NCBI GenBank assembly: GCA_937895705.1
Contig: CALBKM010000030.1
Coordinates: forward strand, 68,045-132,044
Origin: an uncultured Clostridia bacterium
GTDB taxonomy: Bacteria > Bacillota > Clostridia > Lachnospirales > Lachnospiraceae
Reading direction: 5' to 3'
Length of the DNA stretch: 64,000 bases
Numbering within the stretch: the stretch's first letter is position 1; every line of letters begins with the position of its first letter. Below are positions 1 to 8,002 of this stretch, piece after piece. The notes beneath the pieces are model-generated. The model searched no databases, had not been told where the DNA came from, and was given only the letters and a program-made list of their open reading frames with translations. The position numbers were made by a program, and so were the translations under genes.

Positions 1-1098
1 GTTGTGGTAAACGATGAGATTTACAGCCTCGGCATCCCGATGATTTCCGTAGATTGTCCGTCCGCAAAGTGCGATGTGAAGTATGACACCCTTCCGGGTG
101 AGGATGTATTAAAGGCATTCTTATTCGATACCTGTAAGGCGGAAGCAAACTGGAACATGAAGAACTTCGTGGCTGACCAGATTGAAATCGTGCGTAAGCA
201 GGTAGGTGACAAGAAGGTGCTTCTTGCTCTGTCCGGTGGTGTAGACTCTTCCGTAGTGGCTGCATTGCTTCTTAAGGCAATCGGCAATCAGTTGACCTGT
301 GTACACGTTAACCACGGTCTCATGAGAAAGAACGAGTCCGAGAACGTGGTAGAAGTATTCAAGAATCAGTTAAATGCAAACTTAGTATATGTAGATGCAA
401 CGGACCGCTTCCTGGACAAGCTGGCAGGTGTGGCTGATCCGGAGCAGAAGAGAAAGATTATCGGCGGTGAGTTCATCCGTGTCTTCGAAGAAGAGGCTCG
501 TAAGTTAGACGGCATCGACTTCCTTGGACAGGGAACCATTTACCCGGACATCATCGAGTCCGGTACCAAGACCGCTAAGGCTGTTAAGTCCCACCACAAC
601 GTAGGCGGTTTGCCGGAGGATTTACAGTTCGAGCTTGTTGAGCCGCTTGCGCAGCTCTTCAAGGACGAGGTACGCGCTTGTGGTATCGAGCTTGGCCTTC
701 CGGCTGAGATGGTATACCGTCAGCCGTTCCCGGGCCCGGGTCTCGGCGTAAGATGCCTCGGTGCTATCACCCGTGAGCGTCTTGCAGCACTTCGTGAGTC
801 CGATGCAATCCTTCGCGACGAATTCGCAAAGGCCGGCCTCGACAAGACCGTATGGCAGTACTTTACCGTAGTGCCGGACTTCAAGGCAGTCGGTGTACGT
901 GACAATGCCCGCAGCATGGGTTACATGTGCGTTATCCGTGCCGTAAACACGGTTGATGCGATGACTGCGACTATCGAGAGAGTAGATTATGACTTACTTG
1001 AGAAGATTGCGGATAGAATTACGAGTGAAGTGACGAGTATCAACAGAGTTGTATATGAGGTAACGAAGAAGCCGGTAGCGACGATTGAGTATGAGTAA
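1..1098 (+). CDS. guaA: GMP synthase, C-terminal part (5' end outside window)
   Basis: This is the ATP-pyrophosphatase and dimerisation part of GMP synthase, which aminates XMP to GMP in the cytoplasm in the last step of guanine nucleotide synthesis. The frame is open from base 1, so the gene starts upstream. The PP-loop SGGVDSS is encoded from nt 232, followed by the KSHHNVGGLP stretch and the FPGPGLGVR motif. The C-terminus ends with the family's typical KPVATIEYE. The roughly 75 residues before the PP-loop should be the end of a class I glutamine amidotransferase domain. A 'LGIP' stretch is present, but the usual catalytic GICYG and FHPEV motifs are not seen. A hairpin terminator follows. 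Identity is near certain; the nature of the N-terminal domain is open. Confidence 0.96.
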   Translation, partial: VVVNDEIYSLGIPMISVDCPSAKCDVKYDTLPGEDVLKAFLFDTCKAEANWNMKNFVADQIEIVRKQVGDKKVLLALSGGVDSSVVAALLLKAIGNQLTCVHVNHGLMRKNESENVVEVFKNQLNANLVYVDATDRFLDKLAGVADPEQKRKIIGGEFIRVFEEEARKLDGIDFLGQGTIYPDIIESGTKTAKAVKSHHNVGGLPEDLQFELVEPLAQLFKDEVRACGIELGLPAEMVYRQPFPGPGLGVRCLGAITRERLAALRESDAILRDEFAKAGLDKTVWQYFTVVPDFKAVGVRDNARSMGYMCVIRAVNTVDAMTATIERVDYDLLEKIADRITSEVTSINRVVYEVTKKPVATIEYE

Positions 1099-1123
1099 TA
1101 AAAATTTTACACAGAGTATTTTA

Positions 1124-1163
1124 GAAGACAGGTGTTCCCTAGGATTATCTGTCTTCTTTTATT
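1124..1163 (+). terminator. Rho-independent terminator after guaA
   Basis: A perfect 8-bp stem GAAGACAG/CTGTCTTC with a 17-nt loop is followed directly by TTTTATTTT. It lies 25 nt past the guaA stop codon. Confidence 0.8.
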
Positions 1164-1256
1164 TTAAGTTGTGTATTTCTATTTTGTGGAAGAAATGTTG
1201 CCAATTGTGAACAGGAGAGGAAACCAAGAATGAAAGTCATGTTTTGAATAAAATGC

Positions 1257-1285
1257 TGTCAAATAAAAAAGAAGTATGATATAAT
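1257..1285 (+). promoter_or_regulatory. Putative sigma-A promoter
   Basis: TGTCAA and TATAAT are separated by 17 bp. The pair sits about 94 nt before the small membrane protein gene and is its likely promoter. The -35 element is weak. Confidence 0.5.
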
Positions 1286-1378
1286 AGAGATCCAAAAAGT
1301 CGTATGATTGAAAAACGTCATGGTTTTGTTGCATATAAAGTAATTTAGTTGTTGATGTGATTTAGGAGATGAAGTGAG

Positions 1379-1771
1379 ATGGCGGGTGATAAAATGTTGA
1401 GATTAAAACATGTGAAAAGGGGTATATTAGTTGGTGTTTTTGTTGTAATTATCATTTGTGTTGGTTTAGTAGTAAAAAAGCATAATGATATAAAAATGGA
1501 AAGAACGACTAAGAATGTGAGTGCAGAAATAGGGGAAACATTATCAGTTGCATGGATTGTAGGGAGCGATATAGGTAAGGGCGCCAAGATATCACCTAAA
1601 ATAGTATATACATCATCAAAAACAAATGCAAGTGTTAGTGAAGATGGAAAATTAATATATGTAGGAGATACGGCTTGCGAATTTGAGATAACTGTATATT
1701 GGATTGATGAAAAAGGAAAAGAAATAAAGAACAGATTTAGAATTTCTACAGGATATACTATTGAAGATTAA
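1379..1771 (+). CDS. Small membrane-anchored protein with an Ig-like outer domain
   Basis: A 130-residue protein of no family I recognise with confidence. Residues about 15-32 form one strongly hydrophobic helix after a basic N-terminus (KHVKR), giving an uncleaved N-terminal anchor with the rest outside. The outer part (about 45-120) reads like a bacterial Ig-like (Big_2-type) fold. It has an early 'VSAEIGETLSV' strand, a 'YTSSKTNASVSEDGKLIYVG' stretch typical of such repeats, and a final 'FEITVYW' strand. The start is chosen for AGGAG at 1364-1368; an in-frame ATG at 1394 is less well placed. The gene is much more AT-rich than guaA and sits beside inverted repeats, which suggests acquired DNA (inference). 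No partner gene is adjacent. Confidence 0.65.
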   Translation: MAGDKMLRLKHVKRGILVGVFVVIIICVGLVVKKHNDIKMERTTKNVSAEIGETLSVAWIVGSDIGKGAKISPKIVYTSSKTNASVSEDGKLIYVGDTACEFEITVYWIDEKGKEIKNRFRISTGYTIED

Positions 1772-1889
1772 AACATGCAGGTTATCTGATATGAAAAGCT
1801 ATTGTTAATAATGCTTTAGGTAAAATTTGATTGAAGTTTTTCTTGTCTATGGTGCAAAATCGGTGCCAAGAATCGGCGATAATGAAAAT

Positions 1890-1939
1890 ATGCCTTGTAT
1901 TGCAAACGTAAAACAGCGGATTTTAGCGATACAAGGCAT
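1890..1939. repeat. 14-bp inverted repeat
   Basis: ATGCCTTGTATTGC at 1890-1903 and GCGATACAAGGCAT at 1926-1939 are reverse complements with one mismatch, 22 nt apart. No T-tract follows, so it is not an obvious terminator. It may be a decayed mobile-element end or an operator. Confidence 0.6.
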
Positions 1940-2173
1940 AGAAATTACGTCGTAAAACGCTATTCATGTAGTGTGAGGGTGGAACTAATGATTTGGCTCT
2001 TTGGTGCGTGTTTATTATCTGTTCTGGCAACACTTTGGCAACAAAAAATCGCTAAGCCCAAATAAATCATGTAAATGAGATAAAATACCACTCTATTCCA
2101 AACAAAACTTAAACAAAATAGCTTAAGAGAACAATGCAACTTGCCGAGTATGAGTAAGCTACAAGCCATACAA

Positions 2174-2238
2174 GGATAAAAATAGGAAAGTCGTAGAAAT
2201 GCATTTATGTGTTTCTACGACTTTATCTGTTTTTATCC
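2174..2238. repeat. Two-part inverted repeat / strong hairpin
   Basis: An inner perfect 13-bp stem (2187-2199 with 2212-2224) is nested in an outer 9-bp stem GGATAAAAA/TTTTTATCC (2174-2182 with 2230-2238). A run of five T follows the inner stem, so it could end + strand transcripts. Confidence 0.7.
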
Positions 2239-2243
2239 GAAAA

Positions 2244-2488
2244 GGGCGCCAGCCCGACAGCGAGAAGAAGCGGAGCGGATTCGAGCTGAGTATGGCGTAG
2301 CTGTCAGTGGACGGCGCCAGCCGTTCATGAGGAAGGAGTCCGCAGGACGGATTCCGAATGAGCACAGCGTAGCCCTGATAGAGCATTGTGAGAATTTATT
2401 CTCGGCAACTCTTTTATCTTTTTAGTCATGTGGGGCGTCAGCCCCACATGAGGAAGGAGCGAAGCGGATTCCGAATGAGTAGGGCGTT
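2244..2488. repeat. Three copies of a structured palindromic (REP-like) repeat
   Basis: Copies lie at about 2244-2306, 2311-2378 and 2427-2488. Each begins with a hairpin whose four-base loop is GCCA or GTCA but whose stem changes on both sides: GGGC/GCCC, ACGGC/GCCGT, and a perfect 10-bp CATGTGGGGC/GCCCCACATG. Each continues with a conserved G(A)GGAAGGAG...GGATTCCGAATGAG-type block around a small second stem, again different per copy (GTCC-GCA-GGAC against GC-GAA-GC). Paired changes in stems with constant loops indicate selection on structure. Confidence 0.7.
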
Positions 2489-2489
2489 G

Positions 2490-4661
2490 TCAACCCGAAT
2501 ATCCCTCCAGTCCCTCAATTAACTTCTCCAACTGGAAAAGTAGAAATTTTCTTGTTCCGTATATCGGAATATACTCGCGTTCAAGACCTGTTATTGGATA
2601 GATTACGATACCCAGCGGAATGTCCTCATCAACCGTAAGTTCGGTATCACAATTGGTTGCCAAAGGGAGAGTCGAAAACTGTATCCAAAAACCTTCCCGG
2701 TCGTATTTTTCACCGGTGGCGGAAGATAATAGATCGACCACGTGATTTTCGGAATCCGTCAGAAAATCGTATATTTCTTTTATGGCACTTTTAAATTCTT
2801 CAAAGTGGCTTTTTTTAATTGCTGAAAAATGTTTTGTGTTTTCATTGATTGCGGTGTATTTGCTATCCCACCAGTGGAAACAAACGTGGTCGGCAGTATC
2901 GCTGATTTGGACTTTGCGTAGGATCTGTTTATCATAGGAGTATTCCATAATGTTCTTTGGCAAATTGCTTCCGTCAGACAGATCGAAATATACCTTTACT
3001 TTGCTTTGATGTTTTTTTAGTTTCAACGTAATGGTTCCGAAGTATTTATTGTCGGAAACCGGAGTAATCTCAAAAAACAGTTCATCATCTTCAAATCCGG
3101 TTGCTTCGCTGTGATCGGTGGAACGCCACCACCAGGAGGAATACATCTGGATTTTAAACAGTTTTTCCTTTGAAATCACATAATAGTTTACTTCATCACT
3201 GTTTTCAAATTGCCATGAAATATAGTGAACGGTGTCCTGACCGGCATAATCATAGGAGCTTTGCCATAATATCCGGTCAAAGTACTTCTCAATGAAATGT
3301 TCCGGATTTTCTTCGTAAAGGTTTCTAACCAACCAATACAGCTTATTATATTCATGAAGAAAATCATCAAAAAAGCTTATATATTGAATGGAATTATGGA
3401 TAAACTTTATTTTCTTGTTCTTTAAGAAAAACCTCCATTTGGTGTCATTTGTATAATCGGTAGGGATATAAAACTCGTAGTTATTGTGCTCCCGGTAAGA
3501 ATAATCTTCCTTTTTGTAACAAGAGATTAGGCAAAAACGTATATATTCCAAAGAATCCAGAAATGCAGGAACATCATGTTTTGCGACCAGAAACAGCTCT
3601 GCATACTCTTCTTGGGGCTCGCGGGTGTGTTCGGAATACCATTTCAGTACTAAGCAGTCGTCCTCAATAAAGCCGTGGAGTTTACGTAAATATTGGGTAT
3701 GGATTCGTTGGGCCTCCGTAGAACTGCAAAGATCATAAAATACCATACAGTTTTCTTCTGCTTTAAACGGAACCTCAAAATAATCCTCCGATTGCTTGAT
3801 GTATAGTTTGGCAAGCATATGGTTTTCGTGTTGCGGATGTGTGGTAATCTCAAGCTTTAAAGTAGAATTTTCCTGCTCGTAAGGAGCGGTTTTTATATCA
3901 CGTATCCACCGGGTCATATACTTTTTAATCATTGCCATTGACTTGATGTCACAGACAATCGTTTTCCGGTAATCGAGTTCTCCGTTTAAAAAGGAAAGGG
4001 CCGTGACCTCGTAATGGGCATCATCCACCTGCTTTTTTATCCAGTTAAAGTACGGCTCTGTTTTTCTTGCCGGATTCTCTTTGATGGCGGCATGATAGCG
4101 TTCTTCCATCAGCTGTGCCTCGGTTTTCGCTTTAGCAATGGGCTCAAGAATTTTTTCTTTGTCCTTTCTTGGAACATACTTTGCAAGCTCAGCTAAAACA
4201 GGTTCTACGTCTCTTGCGTAGCCATCTATGCCAAAACCGTGAGAAATGTCAATGGAGTTTCGTTTGGAGGCAAGGACTTCTTCCGTGTAAATTGTTATCT
4301 CCAATTTGGGACCTGATTTTTCGTAAAGCTTGTTTGAAAATGTGATAGTCGTTCCGATTTTTTGTGGACCGTCGCCGGGTTCTGGGATAATGCGACGGTC
4401 CCATTCGTCACCGTAGTTGCTACCTCCCGCAAGCTCCTGTTTCGGAACACCACGGATGGTATTGATGACCGGAAGAATCCACTCGTACTTCAGATAGAGT
4501 CTGCCTGCGTCGATTGCTTCGCTAATTGCCTCGTCTTTATAAGACTTTTCCCAAACCTGAAGTGTGATTCTGTCAGCCTGCTTTTCTATTCCGTATGCAA
4601 CATATTCACTGTAAAAAAAGCTGTGTTCAATGGCATGGGACCAAGGAAGATTGTTTGACAT
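2490..4661 (-). CDS. Large orphan protein of unknown function (723 aa)
   Basis: I do not recognise this protein. It is acidic, rich in Trp and Tyr, with no signal peptide, membrane segment or Cys cluster, so it is probably cytoplasmic. Two regions look alike. One at roughly 270-390 reads 'STLKLEITTHP...FYDLCSS...LKWYSEH' and one at roughly 520-640 reads 'DELFFEITPVS...YFDLSDGSNL...FHWWDSK'; each is followed by a helical stretch. 'GPKLEITIYT' near the N-terminus may be a third, shorter echo. An internal duplication is therefore likely (inference). The start at 4661 is chosen because GGAGG sits 7 nt before it; an in-frame ATG 24 nt upstream lacks a site. The gene stands alone on the minus strand, and its stop abuts the palindromic repeats. 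Confidence 0.75.
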   Translation of the reverse strand: MSNNLPWSHAIEHSFFYSEYVAYGIEKQADRITLQVWEKSYKDEAISEAIDAGRLYLKYEWILPVINTIRGVPKQELAGGSNYGDEWDRRIIPEPGDGPQKIGTTITFSNKLYEKSGPKLEITIYTEEVLASKRNSIDISHGFGIDGYARDVEPVLAELAKYVPRKDKEKILEPIAKAKTEAQLMEERYHAAIKENPARKTEPYFNWIKKQVDDAHYEVTALSFLNGELDYRKTIVCDIKSMAMIKKYMTRWIRDIKTAPYEQENSTLKLEITTHPQHENHMLAKLYIKQSEDYFEVPFKAEENCMVFYDLCSSTEAQRIHTQYLRKLHGFIEDDCLVLKWYSEHTREPQEEYAELFLVAKHDVPAFLDSLEYIRFCLISCYKKEDYSYREHNNYEFYIPTDYTNDTKWRFFLKNKKIKFIHNSIQYISFFDDFLHEYNKLYWLVRNLYEENPEHFIEKYFDRILWQSSYDYAGQDTVHYISWQFENSDEVNYYVISKEKLFKIQMYSSWWWRSTDHSEATGFEDDELFFEITPVSDNKYFGTITLKLKKHQSKVKVYFDLSDGSNLPKNIMEYSYDKQILRKVQISDTADHVCFHWWDSKYTAINENTKHFSAIKKSHFEEFKSAIKEIYDFLTDSENHVVDLLSSATGEKYDREGFWIQFSTLPLATNCDTELTVDEDIPLGIVIYPITGLEREYIPIYGTRKFLLFQLEKLIEGLEGYSG

Positions 4662-4740
4662 AATGTTTCCTCCGGTTGTTTTCATATGTCAATAGTATCA
4701 TTGGGGGAAGATTTTGTAAAGAGAAACAGATGGGATGGGA

Positions 4741-4770
4741 ATGACAGGGGATGGTGTGTTGTGTTATAAT
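4741..4770 (+). promoter_or_regulatory. Putative promoter of the APH-family gene
   Basis: ATGACA and TATAAT are separated by 18 bp, 36 nt before the start codon at 4806. Confidence 0.5.
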
Positions 4771-4805
4771 ATATTTGACTTTTTCTAAGAGAAAGGAGGC
4801 CCCCT

Positions 4806-5840
4806 ATGTCCCTTGAAAAATCTGTTTTAACCGAATCAATTATCTCAGAATTACTATCAACCCATTACGGCATCTTCCCGTTGTCCGTAAACAAACTAAA
4901 GCTCGGTACTGCCAACTGTTTTCAGGTGTATGACGGCAGCAAATATTATTTCTTGAAAGAATTTCAAAGCGATATTTTGGAAGATGAGGTGGTCCGTGAG
5001 GCAAAGCTGTTAGACTATCTTTCTGACGCAGAGTTTCCTGTGACCCGCTTTTATAAAACCCTACATAACGAGTTTGTGATAAAGTATCAGAATCATATCC
5101 TTTGCTTGGAGGAATACATGGAAGGACATACCTACGGCTATAACGATTTGCCTTTGGAATTACTACCGAAAGTCGGCCGAATGCTTGGGAAACTGCATCG
5201 GGCCCTCAACGACTATCCGTTACCTTTCGGTATGTCGGATGAATGGTTGACCTCCATTTCTGCGGACAGCGTAATCGCAAAATACGATGAGCTGCTTCAA
5301 ATGGCAGAAAGCAAAGCGGATGCAGACAAGCTCCCGCAGCTTATGGAGGATTTGCAGTACAAAAAGCAACTGGCGGTTCGCTGTGAAGAATACAAAAAGT
5401 ATTATAACGGGATTACCTATTGCTCCACCCACGGTGATTACCAAGGTTGCCAGCTGATTTGGGAGAAGGATGAAATCAAGACGGTAATTGATTTTTCCGC
5501 TGCCGCTTGTTTGCCGGTTACTTGGGAAATTATGCGCTCCTTTGTGCAGTCGTCTCGGCTGTGCAGAACAACCGCAACCATAGATGTTGCGGCGTTTTGT
5601 GAATATGTGCGGGAATATATGAAATTCTCTTCGCTCACAAAAACTGATATGATTGCCATGCCTTATGTGTACTTGTTCCAATTGGCCCAAAGCCGGTATG
5701 GGTATCCCCAGTATTTGTTGAATCCTGATTCCGAGGACAGAGAGGGCTTGCTGCGATTTGCTTTTTGGCGCACACAGATGTGTAGAGAAGTCGAGAAGAA
5801 GGCAAAAGAGATTTCGGAAGCGTTGGTAAAATTATTGTAG
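4806..5840 (+). CDS. APH/choline-kinase-fold phosphotransferase
   Basis: A 344-residue protein of the aminoglycoside phosphotransferase/homoserine kinase fold, which moves the ATP gamma-phosphate to a small hydroxylated substrate. K51 in 'YYFLKEF' fits the ATP-binding lysine, 'LCLEEYMEG' the hinge, H209-G-D211 the catalytic loop and D229 in 'TVIDFS' the metal-binding Asp. The loop reads HGDYQGCQ where active members usually have HGDxxxxN, so the metal-binding Asn is replaced by Gln216. The substrate cannot be told from sequence. Length is normal and AAAGGAGG gives the start. It is followed by an alpha/beta hydrolase 60 nt downstream, probably co-transcribed, because no terminator lies between. 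Confidence 0.8.
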   Translation: MSLEKSVLTESIISELLSTHYGIFPLSVNKLKLGTANCFQVYDGSKYYFLKEFQSDILEDEVVREAKLLDYLSDAEFPVTRFYKTLHNEFVIKYQNHILCLEEYMEGHTYGYNDLPLELLPKVGRMLGKLHRALNDYPLPFGMSDEWLTSISADSVIAKYDELLQMAESKADADKLPQLMEDLQYKKQLAVRCEEYKKYYNGITYCSTHGDYQGCQLIWEKDEIKTVIDFSAAACLPVTWEIMRSFVQSSRLCRTTATIDVAAFCEYVREYMKFSSLTKTDMIAMPYVYLFQLAQSRYGYPQYLLNPDSEDREGLLRFAFWRTQMCREVEKKAKEISEALVKLL

Positions 5841-5900
5841 ATTCAAAACTAACCCGTGTTATCACAATGTGAAAGGAAGAATTTACAAAGGAGGCGTACT

Positions 5901-6704
5901 ATGTTTTGGAATGCAAAAAACGGATGTGTAACGATAGGGGATACGAAGATGCATTATGCATCCTTCGGACAAGGGAGCAAAGTTTTTCTCGTACTTCCCG
6001 GATTATCGGATGGCCTTACTACCGTGAAGGGGAAGGCATTGTTGTTGGCAAAACCGTTCGCGCGATTTTTAAAGGAATACACGGTCTATATGTTCAGCAG
6101 AAAAAACGACATGCCGGAGGGCTATTCCATACGGGAAATGGCTGCCGACCAGGCAAAAGCATTGAAGGAACTGGGAATTACGAAGATAAGTGTGATGGGC
6201 GTCTCCCAAGGGGGAATGATAGCCCAGTACATGGCAATCGATTATCCGGAACTGGTAGAGAAGCTTGTAATTGTAGTCTCCGCACCGAGAGTAAATGAAA
6301 TGATAGAAAGCAATGTCAGCGGATGGATGAAAATGGCACAGCAAGGAGACCACAGGAGCCTTATGATTGATACCACAGAGAAAGGATATTCGGAGCAGTA
6401 TCTTAAGAAGTGTCGAAGGATTTATCCGATGTTGGGAATGGTAGGAAAGCCTCGTACCTATGACCGTTTTTTTCGAAATGCGGAAGCAATCCTTGCCTTT
6501 GATGCCCATGAAGAACTGCAAAAAATCCTATGTCCTACCTATATCATCGGCGGGGCAGAGGATAAGACCGTGGGCGTACATGCGTCCTATGAATTGAAAG
6601 AGAACATCAAACAAAGCGAGATACATATCTATCCGGGACTGGGGCATGCGGCATATGAAGAAGCAAAAGACTTTTATGACAGGGTGTATGAATTTTTGAT
6701 GTAG
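5901..6704 (+). CDS. Alpha/beta hydrolase
   Basis: A 267-residue single-domain alpha/beta hydrolase, cytoplasmic and without a signal peptide. The nucleophile elbow is G100-V-S102-Q-G104. The acid is probably D221 ('GGAEDKTVG') and the base H249 ('GLGHAAYEE'), so the triad is complete. 'VLPGLSDG' near residue 35 supplies the oxyanion region. Substrate is unknown; an ester, lactone or haloperoxidase-like activity is possible. The start at 5901 is preceded by AAAGGAGG; the open frame extends 45 nt further upstream without a site. It follows the APH-like gene and precedes a MerR-type promoter. Confidence 0.85.
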   Translation: MFWNAKNGCVTIGDTKMHYASFGQGSKVFLVLPGLSDGLTTVKGKALLLAKPFARFLKEYTVYMFSRKNDMPEGYSIREMAADQAKALKELGITKISVMGVSQGGMIAQYMAIDYPELVEKLVIVVSAPRVNEMIESNVSGWMKMAQQGDHRSLMIDTTEKGYSEQYLKKCRRIYPMLGMVGKPRTYDRFFRNAEAILAFDAHEELQKILCPTYIIGGAEDKTVGVHASYELKENIKQSEIHIYPGLGHAAYEEAKDFYDRVYEFLM

Positions 6705-6708
6705 ACTC

Positions 6709-6739
6709 TTGACTCTCCCCCTGACTGTAATGTTATAAC
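6709..6739 (+). promoter_or_regulatory. MerR-type promoter with 19-bp spacer
   Basis: TTGACT (6709-6714) and TATAAC (6734-6739) are separated by 19 bp instead of 17. That over-long spacing is the hallmark of promoters activated by MerR-family twisting. It lies about 60 nt before a MerR-family gene, so autoregulation is likely (inference). Confidence 0.55.
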
Positions 6740-6800
6740 CAAGCTGTAAAGCAAAACAGCGCTGTTTCGCAAAGAAAATTCTTAAGAAAGGTGTTAGGCT

Positions 6801-7958
6801 ATGTACAAGATTGGTGAATTATCTCGGCTTTGCCGCATCCCGGTTAAAACGCTACGGTACTATGACAACGAAGGTTTGCTGGTTCCGGATGAGATTGACC
6901 GTTTTACGGGATATCGCTATTACTCTGCCGCAAGGATTGCCGATTGCAATCGCATTATTTCTCTAAAAGAGCTTGGTTTTTCCTTGGAAGAAATCAAAAA
7001 GCATTTGCGGGCAAGTACGGACGAGGACATTCTTGCGTTGGTGGATGCTAAGTGCGCAGAGATTGAGGAAAAATCAATGGAACTTTCATTACAGTTGAAG
7101 AAACTAAATCACATTAGGAAATCATTATCGGAAGGGGAGAGGACTATGTTTCCTATGGCAATTCGAAGCGGTGACACCATCCGTGTCGCTTATCAAAGAA
7201 AGATATATGCAACAAAATCCGACGCAGAGGAGACGCTTGCGAAAATGAAAGCCACCCTGTCAAAGCAGCTGATTGGGGAACGTACCGTGATTGTAAATTA
7301 TGAAATGGAATATCGGGAAAGCAATCTGGACCTTGCCGTTTGTGTGGAAATCATGGGAAAGATTCCAAATACCTTGGGATACGAAGAAAAGACGCTCACC
7401 TTTTCGGGGGAATTGGCAACTCTGGTCTGCAAGCGGGAGCAACTGGACGACGGGTATCGTTCCATGCTGTCCCAGCTCTACGAAATCGATTATCAAATCA
7501 TCGGGGCATCCTATGAAATCTATTATGAGGATGGAACGGTAGAACTGAAAATCCCTGTATGTAAAAAAGTGAAATGCATGGACCCGACGATAGAAAAACA
7601 GGCATTTGAGAATGATGAAACAGCTGTCGGGAAGTGGGAAATCAGGGACATTGTTTTACACAAAGAGCAATTTGTTTACGAGCATCCGAAGTGTCCGGAA
7701 GCAGAAAATTCTGTTTGGAAAGAAATATGCTTCCTGGAAGGCGGTGAGCCGTACTGGTTCCTGAAGGGATGGACAAAGGGATTTTTATATCTGGAAGCAA
7801 CTACTCCGGAGCCACATCTTGTGGCAATGCCTTATTTTATTGAAACTGTGAATGGTCGTACTATGATGTTTTTAGAGATTCCTCGCAGATATGAAGACGG
7901 AAGCAGGGATGCCGTTCCGCAGTTGTTGGTATTTGAGAAGGTGGCGAATGCAGATTAG
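6801..7958 (+). CDS. MerR-family regulator with GyrI-like effector domain
   Basis: A 385-residue one-component regulator. Residues 1-70 are a MerR winged helix ('YKIGELSRLCRIPVKTLRYYDNEGLL...FTGYRYY') and about 75-112 form the dimerisation coiled coil. From about 115 to 270 the pattern fits a GyrI-like/BmrR-type multidrug-binding domain. The last ~110 residues ('WEIRDIVLHKEQF...PYWFLKGWTKGFLYLE') form an additional domain seen in some clostridial members. Members bind bulky or cationic drugs and activate efflux or resistance genes through 19-bp-spacer promoters; such a promoter is just upstream. No transporter is adjacent. AGAAAGG supports the start at 6801. Family call firm, ligand unknown. 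Confidence 0.9.
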   Translation: MYKIGELSRLCRIPVKTLRYYDNEGLLVPDEIDRFTGYRYYSAARIADCNRIISLKELGFSLEEIKKHLRASTDEDILALVDAKCAEIEEKSMELSLQLKKLNHIRKSLSEGERTMFPMAIRSGDTIRVAYQRKIYATKSDAEETLAKMKATLSKQLIGERTVIVNYEMEYRESNLDLAVCVEIMGKIPNTLGYEEKTLTFSGELATLVCKREQLDDGYRSMLSQLYEIDYQIIGASYEIYYEDGTVELKIPVCKKVKCMDPTIEKQAFENDETAVGKWEIRDIVLHKEQFVYEHPKCPEAENSVWKEICFLEGGEPYWFLKGWTKGFLYLEATTPEPHLVAMPYFIETVNGRTMMFLEIPRRYEDGSRDAVPQLLVFEKVANAD

Positions 7959-7968
7959 AAATATCCTA

Positions 7969-7997
7969 TTGACTTTCTTATTAAAGTCTGATACGAT
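7969..7997 (+). promoter_or_regulatory. Sigma-A promoter for a candidate small RNA
   Basis: TTGACT and TACGAT are separated by exactly 17 bp, beginning 11 nt past the MerR stop. Transcription would start near 8003 and meet a terminator at 8125-8154 before any gene. Confidence 0.6.
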
Positions 7998-8002
7998 TAA
8001 AG

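Larger units (their letters stand above)
1772..2489. other. Gene-free AT-rich stretch rich in inverted repeats
   Basis: About 720 bases hold no convincing gene. The left part is AT-rich and contains an imperfect 14-bp inverted repeat. The centre has a large two-part hairpin, and the right part has three copies of a GC-rich structured repeat that runs up to the stop codon of the minus-strand gene. Short open frames here are translations of the repeats. Confidence 0.7.

Noticed and set aside
2207..2425. A 72-residue open frame through the palindromic repeats
   Set aside because: It is only a translation of the repeat units, rich in Arg/Glu, with no ribosome site and no protein-like pattern.
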